Shown here one piece after another: positions 10,835 to 23,632 of a DNA stretch of 64,000 nt (the first letter of the stretch is position 1; every line of letters begins with the position of its first letter). The notes under the pieces were generated by a model. It did no database searches, was not told where the DNA came from, and saw nothing but the letters and a program-made list of their open reading frames with translations. Source of the stretch: Ancylostoma caninum (Eukaryota > Nematoda > Chromadorea > Rhabditida > Ancylostomatidae); contig JBAJFG010000309.1 of the NCBI GenBank assembly GCA_037903475.1, positions 1,984,001 to 2,048,000 of the forward strand, given 5' to 3'. The position numbers were made by a program, and so were the translations under genes.

Positions 10835-13800
10835 CAGTTCATCCCTTCCTAACAAGGGAAGTGCAGGGAAAGTCATATAATCTATTCACCCACTTTTTCA
10901 TTCTTTAACCACCTTAAATGTTCGACTGCTCACGCGTGGTAGCGCTTTTGCTAGCCAAATTTGGTCAGGGTCCTGTAGCTTAAATGTAAAATCAATAATC
11001 ATCTATCTCCGGAACGGCTCCTCATCCTGGTAAAAATTAGGAATTAGAGTTTGCAAAACTAAATTTGTGGACACGATGCAAACCCTCGAGCGTCATCTTG
11101 TGCATCACTACCCACTCGGCTATCCTGCTGCGAAGCTGTGAGTGAGGGAGATTCATGTCAATATGTCAGGAAATAAATTTCGAGCTTGCACTAGCCATTT
11201 AGCAAAATTCATGTATGATCTGTGACATCGTTTGGGACAAGCCATCCAACCATATACATATGTCTTGTTTCGGAAGCGCAGCTTAAGTTGGTGCATTCCC
11301 CTTGCGAGACGTCAGAATGGCTAGAAACTCTTCCCAGTGAGTTGCTGCGCACAAGGACCTGTACAGCGTTTGCCAGAGCCCTGGTGAAAATCAGTCTACT
11401 GTACATATTTATGTTACAACATGCCCAAACAATTATTCACTTTAGCACCCGTTTCACATTTCAAATTCTCCTTTGCTCTCACAGTTTTTGAGCAATACGG
11501 TAACGAGAATGTCGTTCCCCTTCTTCCGCAGATGAGGATTTCATATTCCGAACTCTTCCAGAGTTAAAACCAAAACCCAACGTAAATCTACGCTATTCCT
11601 GACGAAAACAGATTTTCAGGCATCTGAAAGTGGAACTGATTTACAAAAGAAGAACAGAAACTCTTTCGAACGCGTGGGCGAATCAGGAATTTCGTCACTT
11701 CTGTTGCCTGCCGGGCACGAACTGACGACGTCAGCCTCATTAGTACGTAGTGTAGCTGAGCAGCTCGCGCGACCTCTGCAAGGGTCTGCCCGAGCGCGGC
11801 TTCCGGCACGCAATCCTGACGTCAGTTGTTGTTTATTTGTTTGTGGAGGGTTTAGTGCTTCTATGGAACTCTGTTGTCACTTAGTATACATTCGTCTCCA
11901 TGGTTTCGAGCATTCATGGAGGGTCTCATTTGAATCGCTTCATGTGTGAAGAGTCGCATTCTCTTCTTGCCAACCTTTTTTCGCCAACCGTTTCGCTTTT
12001 TCACCATTTCTCCCTAGTACATAGTTGTGTCCCAAAAAGCAAGAAAAATCTTCTGAGCGGATTTTCTTGGTGTATTTTCTTCTGCTTTGAATTAGGCGGC
12101 TGTATTTTCATTACTATACGTATATGCGTTGTCTTCTCTTTCTCTGCCTCGATCAGACAGGTTCATTAATGAGTCAATGTCTTGACGTCAGTTATTGCCT
12201 ACTTGTTGCATTTATTCTCCGAATAAAAAAGCACAAGCAAGAATGTGCCTCAGTCGATAAAATTCCCGCAGAGTAACGGAAGAAAGGTGGCTAACCATCT
12301 TTCCACTAAGAATCTCGAGGAGCTCATTTCGGATGTGTAAAAAAATAGAGGAATAAACTGAATTCTGCACAGCTGGCATTTTCCTGACAGTTTATTATTT
12401 CGGAGAATTGATCCCGACCATTTCAATGGATATTAATTGTTTCGGTGGGCAGAAGATTCAGCAACCAATCAATTTTAGGGCGCTCTCAAAGTAAGTGTTT
12501 ATTCTCACGAATTTATTACGGAAGATCTTGAAGAAACAAGTCAGTAATCTCAGTCTGGCCTACCTCTTCCAAACGGAATTCCAAGGCTGGGATTTATGAA
12601 CTTTAATTGCAATTCGAGCATCTACAGGTAACAAAAGAGGTCAACCCTAGCTGGTGTGTTATTAGAAAAACCATTAAGCGTAAACAGTATTGGAGATTCG
12701 TCGTCTCCAAGTTCTCATCCTTATAGATAGAGGAGAAGGAAAGTTCTAACCACAGAAAATTTATGACCATAGAAAATACTGATCATCCTTTCCCGCTTTT
12801 ATTTTTCTTTGCTGATCCAGAGCCTGAGAAAACAAAGCAAAGTTTTCTTGAAGAGTTTTTCGCGAAATTTTCCCTCGACTGTCCGTATAGTCGTGGAACG
12901 CGCTTGCGCAGGTCTTGGCGTTTGCGAACGCTCGACGGATATAGACCAGGAATTTGCGTATCAAAAATTTCAATTTTCGTAATTTCAATACCTTTGCGAT
13001 TATCAATAAAGTAGAATGCGTGCTCTACAGGATCAGTACCGCCAGGCCAGCCACAAACGCCAAGACGCGCAAGTGTATTCTGCAACTTTGCGAGCAGCCC
13101 TCGCACCTTTGTGATCTCCCCGAGCAGCATGTTGCTTGCCAGAATTCGGAAATCTAAGAGAACAAACTCCTGCTGCCATTTCCACAAGGATCAGCATCGG
13201 TTGCCTCCGGCAGTATTTCAAGTGCGTGCCGCCATCACACATGATTCATTGCCGTTGTCCAGGCCGTGGACGGACGTGCGTGCACTTTGGAGCAGATTTA
13301 TTGAGACAGGTTTGTCGTGGCATTTTCATGGAGAAACTGTAGGCGAAACGTTTACAGCATACGTCATTAGCTTTGAGAGTTGGTGGATTTTGAAACATAC
13401 GTATCATCACTCTTTCAAGGTACCGTTCATCGCGTAATAAAAACCAGGTTATGTATACGCCAACATAGAATTAGAATTGGCGGCGGGTTCTCTATCTTTT
13501 GCTCTGCATGCGACTCTCCAAATTGAAAATGTTTGTATGTACATGCTCGTAAAAATTACTAGTATTACAACGAAGATTTCGAGCAAAGCCCTAAATCCGT
13601 TAGAGATTTTGCCTGATTGGGGGTTTTGATTGGTCAAGACTTCATAATAAAAGGTAAAACCGCGCGAGAGGTGCCAGTGGTCCACGAAGTCGGGTCTTGT
13701 TTCTTTTTTATGTCAATGCTCGTCTCTTGACGCTCATAGGTCCCGGCCCACGATTATCACGAGCACTCGTGCAAGTTACCAAGCTTACTTAAGCTGTCGT

Positions 13801-13999
13801 TACAGCCTTAACTCGGCTAAGAAAGCTGAATTCTTTGTGGAGATCCAAGTTTCGGAAGTAAATCGTCATCCGTTCCGCTAAGCCTCACTGGGCAATTATT
13901 TATTTGTTCCAGACCAAATACCTGAAATAAACAAATATTACGGTGGAAAATCTTGAGTTCTGCGAAACAGTTAGTTGTTTCTTTCTCTATGTTTACATA
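10835..13999. other. unassigned region
   Basis: No exon with supporting splice context or known motif was found. A 134-codon antisense ORF at 12783-13187 has no recognisable domain and no clear splice context. The repeated motif TGACGTCAG occurs near 11730, 11820 and 12185. Confidence 0.35.
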
Positions 14000-14260
14000 T
14001 AGTGGACGGCGATGGCGGTGGCCCATTCGTGGCCTCGAGAAGAACGCAGCGCGACCGTACCGCGCGCCGGGATCGGTGTCGTCGCCGCCGGAATGCTATT
14101 TCTAGGCGCTTCCTTCCCGATCTGGTCGAAAATCCTAAAAATCGGGTAGAAAACGATATAGCATAACAGCAACAGAGAACATCGGTTACGGCACGCGCGG
14201 CGCGGTTGCGCGGCGTCCTTCTCGAGGCCGCAGATGGGCCAACGCTATTGACGTCCACTG
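14000..14260. mobile_element. 261-bp MITE with CAGTGGACG-type ends
   Basis: An inverted repeat with arms of about 90-100 bases: TAGTGGACGGCG at the left and the complement of CAGTGGACGTCAAT at the right, both followed inward by GTGGCCCAT/TTGGCCCAT and GGCCTCGAGAAG. TA flanks both ends (13998-13999, 14261-14262). It has no coding capacity. The CAGTGG start and TA duplication resemble the fold-back element at 7310-9107, suggesting one superfamily. Confidence 0.75.
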
Positions 14261-14395
14261 TAACTGCCCTTAGCCATCATGCTTAATTTGTGACCACAAA
14301 GAACACGAGCGCTCTATTCCTCCTTCTCAGTTCTCCCCAAGACTTCGCCTTATTCACACGAATTAAGAGACCGTCGAGGAGAAACGTTTATTGAC

Positions 14396-14545
14396 ATGGA
14401 ACAGTTGAAACAAAAGAGCGCAGAAGCTCCAGAAGATATCAAGCTTGAAGAGCTGAGAAAGTGTTTGGAGCATTCCAACGTATTAGTATTAGTGCATGTC
14501 TGTATGAGTGCACGCCATCAAAGGAAGACTGACTATTGTCAGTGA
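14396..14545 (+). CDS. short ORF, possible first exon, unrecognised
   Basis: The ORF opens MEQLKQKSAEAPEDIKLEEL and continues as a charged, helix-prone sequence for about 29 codons before its character changes near a weak potential donor (GTATTA after the SNV codons). It resembles real coding sequence more than its surroundings, but no following exon was found. It could be a gene fragment or chance. Confidence 0.2.
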   Translation: MEQLKQKSAEAPEDIKLEELRKCLEHSNVLVLVHVCMSARHQRKTDYCQ

Positions 14546-15199
14546 CAATTGCCAAAAGCTGAACGTTTAGAACCGAGCGGAACTAATTCTCTTTTAATCA
14601 GTTTTCGGGTCTACATCCCTATCGTTTCAAAGCGTATGAGTTTTCCGTTCAAAACCGGCAGATTTTGTGCTCATGATATCGATTCATGGTAGTCAGCTAC
14701 GTCTGGTAGAAGTATGTTTTGTGAAATCCAGAGAATTTCGCCGTAGAGACATGTCCACTCTGAGTAAATGGGAAGCGTGAATCGTCCTGAAGCCCTATGA
14801 ATCCCACCGCAGACCAGAAACCTTGGGCAATGAATCCTTCGAAAAGCGTATCGTGGGAACAAATATGTATGCACTTGTCGGCATTAAAGCGGACTGTATA
14901 CTACACGTCGAGTGTAGTCTGTCCGTGCGCCGTCGCCTTTTGGACCGCAACGATTTAAATACATACTGATTATCGGTGTATCGTACGGCAACCTTGTTGG
15001 CTTGCCGAAAAGTTGATAGGCATGGAAATCCATGTTGCCTGGCCGAAGCGGGGGTTCACTTCACCCGGAATATGGTCAGATTATCGGAAAGCGCAGCTGC
15101 TGAAGAGGAGACCTCTTAACCCAGGAGTTGCGCAGTTCTGTATGAAAATTTAAGCTGAATGCGTGCGTTCGATGCGATTGCGTCTATGTGTTGGAGGAT

Positions 15200-15265
15200 G
15201 AACTCAATACCAGCACTGACCCAGCTCAGACTGAACTCAATACCAGCACTGACCCAGCTCACACT
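15200..15265 (+). repeat. 33-bp tandem duplication
   Basis: Two consecutive copies of a unit beginning GAACTCAATACCAGCACTGA; they differ by a single base near the end of the unit (CAGACT against CACACT). The surrounding segment (about 15150-15330) is itself related to 19495-19640. Confidence 0.85.
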
Positions 15266-18200
15266 CAGGTGAGATCTATGCGGACTCCCTTCGTAGCGGA
15301 CGCACGGTATTTCATTTCAGGGTGTAGATGTCGCGTTTGACCGATGTTCATGGAAATCTTACCCAAATAGATACATGCATCTGGCGTGAGACTCACGCAA
15401 GCATCAAGCATGATTTGCTGTTATGGCGCTTGTAGAATTAGATTCTAGAAATCGCATGAATGTGTGCCCTATGCCTCGTCTAATGAAGTACACCGAAAAA
15501 TTACATGAATTGCTTGTATCTCTTGAATTACTTGAGGACGGTGTGCAATTCATTTTCTTTCACTCGCATTACTTCCCTTTCGAATCCCACAAGGGAAGGA
15601 TACTTCATCAGTATCGTCTTTCGCAGCAAGATGTATATTGCCATACGCAGCTCGCGACGCTTATTCCAAATCTGTTTTCATCTGCTCCTAAATTTATCTC
15701 TATCAGAAGTTACAGCCATTTCAGCAGGGCAGAATGCTCACGTAGGGTGCTTAAAGTGCAAACTATACAAACAGAAGGTGGAAGGAAACTGCAAAACAGC
15801 AAGCTATGCCGGAATCTGCAATCGCGATGCAATTCCTGAAGAGCGAGAGACTTAGCGTTGCACCACGACTCCCCTGGTGTGAAAATAAGTTCGTGTAGTT
15901 TTCTTCAATTGGGTTTTCCATAGTGATTTGAACTTCGTTTGATTTGCCGTCATAGCGTTTTGTAGCTCATGATGTGCTCTTTACCGATAGCACAACCGCG
16001 TCCCTCAATTATCGTTCCACCTTGTTTTCTACTGCATGAAAAGCGACCATCCAAGTCGACAAAATTGAACCTCCCCGCAATCGACTGCCATTCGACTTCA
16101 GTCGTGGATCAAATGTGGTTCAAGTAGCGCTAAATATCATTGGCGTCTGCCTAAGAAACTTTACTGTCGGAAACACAGCACAGAAATGGCATACCCGCTT
16201 TAGACAGGGCAATTTGGCTTCGATTCTTTTTTTTTCTTCGAATGGAGATGATCCGCTAAGGTTACTTTAAATGTAAGAAAAAGTTCATAGACTTTGATCG
16301 AAGAGTTACTGTTGCGAGCGGTACTTATGCCTATTCTTGGCAATGTGTAAGTCTAGCTATCGTATTCCGTACAAGACCCTAAAATGCTCCATATGAGGTG
16401 GTCGTCCACATTAGGAATACTCCATTCGATCTCGATCGCAAGTCCCACCTAAATGAATTGCACAAAACTGCGGAGGATTTTCACTACCACCGATTCTAGA
16501 CGCCTGATGCAGTCATTCACATCTTAATTTTTTCAGTTCCCTGTTCATTTCATAGACTTTGATCGAAGAGTTGCGGTTGCGAGCTATGTATGAGCTGTGT
16601 TCGTCTCAAACGAAGCAATTTTTCGTGGACATGGAGCTGATAAGATGTTTGCAATCCATTTGGTGTGATTGGTATTGTTCATGGGAAATAGTGGTTTCTA
16701 TGCTGATGAAAAACCCCACGAACTTGTTCCCCAACCCAATACTTTGTGCACCTTACTTGAGCATTTTGCCGTGCAAAAAAGGGCTGTAACCTCTGACAAA
16801 GATAAATTTAGGCGCAGGTAAAAGAGATTTGGAATCAGCGTCGCGACCTGCGTAAGGCACTATACACCTCGCTGTGGAACGTGATACTGATGAAGGATCT
16901 TTCCTTTGTCAGTTCTTGTGCTTTCCCTTCTGAACAACGTATTCAATACTACTGTTTTGTTATTACTTCCTGTTTTGCGTTGCACCTCTTGTCTTTCTAC
17001 TATAACATTTGGACTAACACTAATCTTCTGAATACCTTCAGGATCGTCCCCGCTCCGCTAGGCAGTTGCTCATTTTGTCGACGTGCTCGTCATGCTTTGT
17101 CCGTGCCTCGTCATTGAGCAAGTGCGTCAAAGCAATGCTAAAACCCATTAAAGTTTCAGCTGAAAAAAGAAGTCGGAAATCGATGAAAATCTAATGCTGC
17201 CGGGTGCAGCTCCAAACTTTCTGCTTTTGACGTCTGTCTGTTTCCGTCTAGGAAGTGATTGCATGCGAACTGCTGCGGTGCAGTATGGTACATACCTAAA
17301 GAACTGTAGAGCAAGAAGTTGTTTCGCGGAAATTTCAGAAGAATTACGAATAACCAGAAATGGTCCTGGCAGTACGTGTTTAGTCCATTACTTTTGCTGC
17401 ATACAAATGCCAAAAAAAGCGAACAAACAAACAACAAAAAATGAACTCGAGCGGGAACAATCGAGAAAGTCCATGAGTACCGCCACAGAAGGTTTTCGCC
17501 GTGGTTAATAATCGAAAAAGAGAATGTATTACAGCCTTTATAGCTAATTTTGAGACCGTATTGTCCTCCCTGAACGTTTCTCTGGAATTTTCTAATCTTC
17601 GGCTGGTTCGTTGTCGAATTTCCTATCTGGTATTTTATTCTGCAGAACCAGACGTGTGCAGAGCCGGATGCGTCCCGTAGCTCAGAGTCTGAATTCTAAG
17701 TGAAAGCAAGTGCATGGATAGGGTGCGCATGCATAATAGATTCATAGAAAGCGCAGAGTAAAAAGCACAAGTGGATCATTTTCCAAACGAACCCGTCAAA
17801 AACAAAATTACCCGAGAGAAGCAGGACAAAGACGAGGTGTTGTTATACGATACGCGCTGAATGTTAACCGGGACAATAATCAGCTTCCGATAATTCTAAC
17901 TGTTCCTTGAAGTGGTTTTTGTTTTTCATGAATGGAATAACGAAATTTTCCCTTTACCAGCCAAGAACCCATGACTTCTAAGGGACACCGCAGTCTGTCC
18001 AGATGTAAGAGGGAGAGGAGCGATACTAACTGGGGAACTTCATAGCAACCGAAGAGTCACACCTAAACAGAACGAGATAGCGTTTCTAGTGGGTTTTCGT
18101 CGAAAATGATCCGGTCAGAAAGGAGACTGTCATGCTAAGTGTGAAAACGACGCAACGGGCAAACAGTAACCGTGAATGAATAGTAAGGTAAATATAATAC

Positions 18201-19494
18201 AATATCATGCAAGAACTATGAAAAAAAAATAATACCGGAGATGTTTGAGGAGACTTACATGATTGAATAAGACTTCCTGATAAGTATCAAAATACCGTTC
18301 GATCCCCCAGTCGAGGTGACGACAAACGCCACTGCACTCGAAAACCTCGTAAATATCGCAAACTGTAGCCGCAGGGCACAATTAGGCAGCCTCTACGGGT
18401 AGAATTCCTTTTAGCAGCTTTGTTTTTCGGTTTCTGGAACGAACATTGCTCTACTTTTATTTAAAAAAAGGCGACATTTGGTATTAATCAATAGTGAAGC
18501 TGAATAAATTGGGATCTTTGTGATACGGTCAGAGCCTCTGGTCTCCTCACTATATTGCGAGCCCAGAAGCAAGGTAATTTCGAGGTATCAAGTGCTCGCA
18601 TAGTTAGCATTCGGCGGATGATTTTTTATATGTGTTCCGTTGCACCTCAACTAGGTAAATAATTGGAATGGGGAGACAATACTAGACTGAACGACAAAAA
18701 AAAAGAGAAACGAAATGCGATAGTAGACAGCCCCAAACTGAGTAGCGTAAAGAAAAAGAATACTTTGAGGACAATAGAAAAAAAACAGATACAGTGAAGG
18801 TTGCCACTGCACTGTAGGGGAAAGAGGGCCGCGACGCAACCCTGATGCAGCGCGACTAGTCATCTCGACGCTGTGATTCTCGAAGCCCATCGGTCGAGCT
18901 ACTGTTGGACTTGTTACTAGTACTCCTGCTCAAGACATCCATAGTATATAGGGATACAAATAATGGAAACAGTTGCAACTCCACCGGAGACGCTCAAATT
19001 CTCCCGCGTCGCATCGGCGGTACGTCACGGCCTGCTTGGTCTGCAGTGCAATAACAGTTGACTTTTACTGTAGTTATCACTTCAGAGCCGTACTGTATGC
19101 TACCTTCTATTGAAGCAAGCAAATTTCCATTTTCACTACTATATTCTTAGCTGAGTCTTCCAACCCAGTGTATAATAGAATAGGAATAGCTTTAAAAGGA
19201 CAGCTTATCAGAATTTCATCTGGGAAAATTGCCAGCGGAGTCTACCTCGTCGAAAAGAGAAGGATAATAAATATAGTTTGTGCTGCCCTCCCGCTACTAG
19301 TACCTAGAGTTACTTAATCTACTGCTAGCTTTTATATTCCTAACAATTTCCCCACAGCCTCAACGGAAGCGCTGCTCTTTGTTCTTCAGCTCAGAGAGCG
19401 TACACCACTGAATACCTTCTCCGGAGACTAAAGATTAATTGCCGGATGTTTTCGACTGCGAAGTAAACACGATGTTATGAGGAACGGCTGTAGG

Positions 19495-19640
19495 ACAATT
19501 ATGCTAGATGCGTGCGTTCGAGACGCGCTTGCATCTACGTCCGTTCGTGCCAGTCGTAGCGCTGACGCAGCTCAAACGCAGGCCGTACATACGCGTTTGG
19601 GCTTTGTCGCGGCCGCACGGTATTTTCATTCAGGTTTTAT
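19495..19640. repeat. diverged dispersed repeat, second copy of the 15150-15330 segment
   Basis: Shares GATGCGTGCGTTCGA, GCTGACGCAGCTCA-like and GCACGGTATTT blocks in the same order with about 15150-15330. No coding content. Confidence 0.5.
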
Positions 19641-19644
19641 TGTA

Positions 19645-20018
19645 TTGGGTTGTCCCATAAATAATGGCCGTTTTGGAGGTGCGCACTCCAAGGTGCGTAA
19701 CTCAGCTCAAACTTGAGATTTTCCCTTAAAATAAAAAGTTTTACGATCACCATTTCCTGCACATTTTAGAAGTACGGTGAAGCTTATGTAAAGAAGAAAG
19801 CCGAAATCACATGATTCGACGAAGTGCGAAAGGTCAATTTTCAGTACACATTGATTCGCATGAATTTTCCTGCCGAAAACAGGATTCACCGCAAGCGAGA
19901 GCAGATCTCCCTCTTTATGATAGCCCAGAATTTGTCTATCTGGCTTCTGAAATAATAGATTTATGAACTTCCAAAAATCCATTACAAGATTGCGGCCATT
20001 TGTTGTGGGACAACCTAA
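19645..20018. mobile_element. 374-bp mariner-type MITE
   Basis: The ends TTGGGTTGTCCCATAAATAA and TGTTGTGGGACAACCTAA are inverted repeats (TTRGGTTGTCCCA) followed inward by ATGGCCG and CGGCCAT. TA flanks at 19643-19644 and 20019-20020. The terminal sequence is typical of mariner transposons. A 91-codon antisense ORF (19707-19982) lies inside but has no visible transposase motif. Confidence 0.8.
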
Positions 20019-20020
20019 TA

Positions 20021-23000
20021 AATTCCAACAATCCTGTGCATTGGACGTGTTTGAAATACAAAGAATACGATTAGAAACTAGTTATACCTACGTATGTACA
20101 TATACACTCGACACATGTAATAATTATAACTTTTCAAATAAATAACGCATACCGTTTTGACCGGTCTTGTTGCGAAACGCTATACAAATGCATGCATGCG
20201 TCTGACGTGCGACTGACGCACGCTTCTATTGTAAACTCCCCTTGTAAAAGAAATTCCCGTCATAGTTCTCCATCACTGGAGCTATTCAGAAGAGAAGAAG
20301 TCAGATTATGCTCTGGTTCAGGCCAATTTCACCATACATCTTGTGTAATATAATGGGTTTTTGAATGCTGGGCGCGGCATTTTAGTGCTTTCTGCGACAC
20401 GATGTGTGCTAATGCGCACAAGGGCCATCGTGCTCTGGTCTGACCTCGATTCCTCTCTGAGTTCCTCAATTCCTCTCTGAATCCTTCCTTCAAACCCTTC
20501 AGGCACTGACGTCTCAGATGTCATCATAGATGAATCCGAGACGCACTTCTGAAGTGTTTTTTTTGCATAAATTCCCCTTTCCCTTCCGAACAAAACTCCA
20601 TTCTGGTTTCGAAAGTTACTGCTTTCACTGAATTTTTCCCGCTCCTTCTGAAATATTGAACAATTCAGCCTAGTAACTAAGCCGAACGAAGGAGAGACTA
20701 GTGACTTGTGCGACGGCAAGACCGAATAGTAACTTTTTTGTAAACAAGCATGAGTTATGAGGAAGAACCGCATTTAGGCACTAATTTGTCACATTCATGT
20801 GAACTAACAGGAGACCACACGATGGGAAAAGACTTCCCTAGTGACAACGAAATCCATAGCGCTGGAGAAAAATGAATAGTGGTAAGAAGCATCACCAGAA
20901 ATTGATCATTCGAAATTGTCTCTTTCTATGACTGGATTTCAATCTGTGCAACTGCAACAAATACGGATTCCACAATTTTTGTGGCTAAGAAAAGTTTACC
21001 ATAACCAATCTATCCAAGCTACATATTTGACTAATCTAACAATCAACCAAGAACAGCAAAAGCTATCTAGACTTTGATATGCTACGATAAGTATAGATGT
21101 AATTCATAGTGCATCTATAGGCAGAACAGATGTCGAATTCCGAATCTGACCGTGTGGGACCAGTCGGGATTCGGCTAGTGGGCTCAACATACCCGGAAAG
21201 CTCGTGACCTATCTGTTCTTCCAAAGTGTATGAATTCTTAGGGTGATCGTAGATATGCTTTCCCAGAGCGCCCAGCCTCAGTCAGCGAAGAAAGATGGTT
21301 GTTAAAATAGGAAGGTATGGCACACTTCGACGAGAAATTCATCTACTTCCAGTGAACAGGCAATTGATAATCTTCTCGGGAACGTCAGTGATTGCGGACA
21401 CTGATGTTTACCTTCCATATCATCAGGGTTTGTCAGCCCGGTAAAAGTGGTTTGTAGACGTGAAACCTAGGTTTTGACAAAGTCACCCATCTTATTGATT
21501 TGAAAATGTGTGCTCCTGTAAAATGTGCCTCTGCACTTTCAACTCTCAGACGTTTTCCTTAGAAAAGGTGATGAATGAATGGATGAACGGATGCATGAAT
21601 GAATGAATGAATGAATGAATGAATGAATGAATGAATGAATGAATGAATGAATGAATCTTTTTTTAACTCACAGAAAGCACTAAGCTTAGAGCCTTAGTAA
21701 CTCTTGACCACTGCTACCCTGTAGCAGAACGCTTAATTCCTTACTCAGCTCGGTATAGAGCGTATTCCTGGGTCCAGAGAAATTGTTTTACCTTTTCTCC
21801 ATTTGTAGTCATCACTAGTTCTGTTGATCAATTCACCATCTCATCCTCCGCATTGCTTCCGCCTTACTCAACTAACTCCGAAGACTAGGAAGTGTAATTC
21901 CTTTTAAGGTAGATGAGAAGCGAATCACATCTTTCTTCAGCTTTTACTTCCCACTTTCACTACCCTTTTTTTTCTTCCTTGCTGGCTTTTCTTGCCTTTC
22001 CCGGGGAAAGCTTACAATTCCTTCGCCTACGGGAAGGCGAACGTAATTTTTTCAGTTTTTCCTTCATTTTTCACATCTGTTCCATATTGCATTGCCATGC
22101 CCGGAGATCTCCTGTTAGCTATGAAATCATGCGTTTTTTGATAGTAGCGATCGTGAACCACTACATTGTGGTACAGGTGGATTCAGCGAGGAATTCCCTA
22201 TCTCCTTTTTTCCGAAACTTTATCGCTGTCATTCGCCTTGAAGTGATGCTATCTGAGCCATCTGGTCAAGCATATGTATAACTTTCTGAAATGAGCTACG
22301 GAAGTTATTGGGGCTTTACCTCATGAATGTCATCCTTTCTACTCCCGCAGATGTTCGAATTCAATTCGTTCCGCGAAAAATCGAAATAATGGAGACCGTG
22401 GCGTTCACCTCCCCAAGAGCGACCCGCTAAATAATCAAAATTGCTTCATAAAATCGATGAAATTTTTGCATTGGTTAACCTTCAAGAGCTCATTTTTCCT
22501 TTATGCACCTTTTTAAAGTTCACTTTTAATTATTTCTATTTGTAGGTTGGTTTTCTAATCACATTACTTGCGAAGTTCGTGCCATCGAAAACCCCATATT
22601 GGAGCATACTTTAGTTTTCCTCCCCTCTGCTACCCTCCTTCTCCCCCCTCCCCCACCCCCTCGCCGCCTCATCCCGTCTGTGTCCTTCTCTCCGTCCTCG
22701 GTAACGAACGAATATGTTCACAGTACTAGCACCCAAAAACGTAATGGCTTGCCTATACAATGGCACAAATACTTGACCTTCTAGGATTTCATAGCCACAC
22801 AGGCTGCCCTTTAAGTACAACTGAAGTTCCGCACCTGATGGCTAGTATTTGGCTAAATACTGCACCCAGGGGCATTGTTATTACGAAAATCCTGTATTAT
22901 CCAGAGGTATGAGGTGTAAAGATCTTGTATTGAATGATATGCAGGTATATTTAGATCTATCCTTTTTTTGAACGTTTGAATTCTTCGGATCTAGTCCTGA

Positions 23001-23273
23001 ATGAATAACTAAGTAAATCGAGTTATTCGGTTTTTAATCGGTCCTAAGTATAGAGTATAGCACAAACCCTGCATCGTCATCGTTCAAATGACACCGATTT
23101 TGATACATATGGACTACCAGTGGAGCGTGCTGCAACGATGCCACCGATACTTCGATAAATGACACCATCGACAACGTTAGCAACGTCGATGCAGTATGAC
23201 ATACTCCGCGTGGAGTATATGTAGTAGCGTCTTTTTATAGCATGCTTACAATTATTCACTCTCTGAACATGAC
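20021..23273. other. unassigned region
   Basis: No supported gene. A 151-codon antisense ORF (20318-20773) has no recognisable domain. Contains the GAAT microsatellite at 21594-21656 and a pyrimidine-rich stretch near 22610-22700. Confidence 0.35.
21594..21656 (+). repeat. (GAAT)n microsatellite
   Basis: About fifteen uninterrupted GAAT units, with imperfect units back to about 21570. Confidence 0.95.
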
Positions 23274-23632
23274 CTCAAAGGCACCACTCACGGAAATTTT
23301 TGTGCTGAAGATTTCGCGATATATCGGAGTTTTTAGAGACGAGTGTCCTACTCCATAGCGCGGACGAGTGTTCCACTGATGAGTCCCGCCACGAAGCCCT
23401 GAATCGTACCCATTCAGTACCCTGCGCTAAATCACGGACACACACAGTCGATGACGTTAGCTGGAGCAACGTCCAGAGCGACAGATGTGTCCACGGCAGT
23501 ATCTTCGCGGGTAAGAGTTGAACAGTGTCACTCACGGTGTTCAACTTTCTGTTGCGATTGTCTAGCGGACGGCTACACGGTACGCGAGTCCATCCAGAGG
23601 TGAGAATTTCCAAGAGTGTTGTCTTTAAAGAC
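23274..23632. mobile_element. ~360-bp MITE, CTTTAAAG family, copy 1
   Basis: The left end has CAAAGGCACCACTCACGGAAAT; the right end is the complement of CTTTAAAGACAACACTCTTGGAAATT. The block GAAGATTTCGCGATATATCGG after the left end recurs in the element at 50235-50666 (GAAGATTTCGCGGTATATCCGG), as does GTCCACGGCAGTATCTTCGC near the right end. No ORF of note. Confidence 0.7.

Larger units (their letters stand above)
14263..19644. other. unassigned region with minor repeats
   Basis: No supported gene apart from the short ORF at 14396. It holds a 33-bp tandem duplication (15200-15265), a diverged repeat shared with 19495-19640, and a 38-bp direct repeat (about 16288-16325 and 16551-16588). Confidence 0.35.

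Noticed and set aside
12783..13187. 134-codon antisense ORF with protein-like start MWKWQQEFVLLDFRILASN
   Set aside because: No recognisable domain, overlapping long frames on both strands, and no supporting splice sites; kept only as part of the unassigned region.
20318..20773. 151-codon antisense ORF
   Set aside because: Length alone is not enough; composition is mixed and no motif or exon context supports it.
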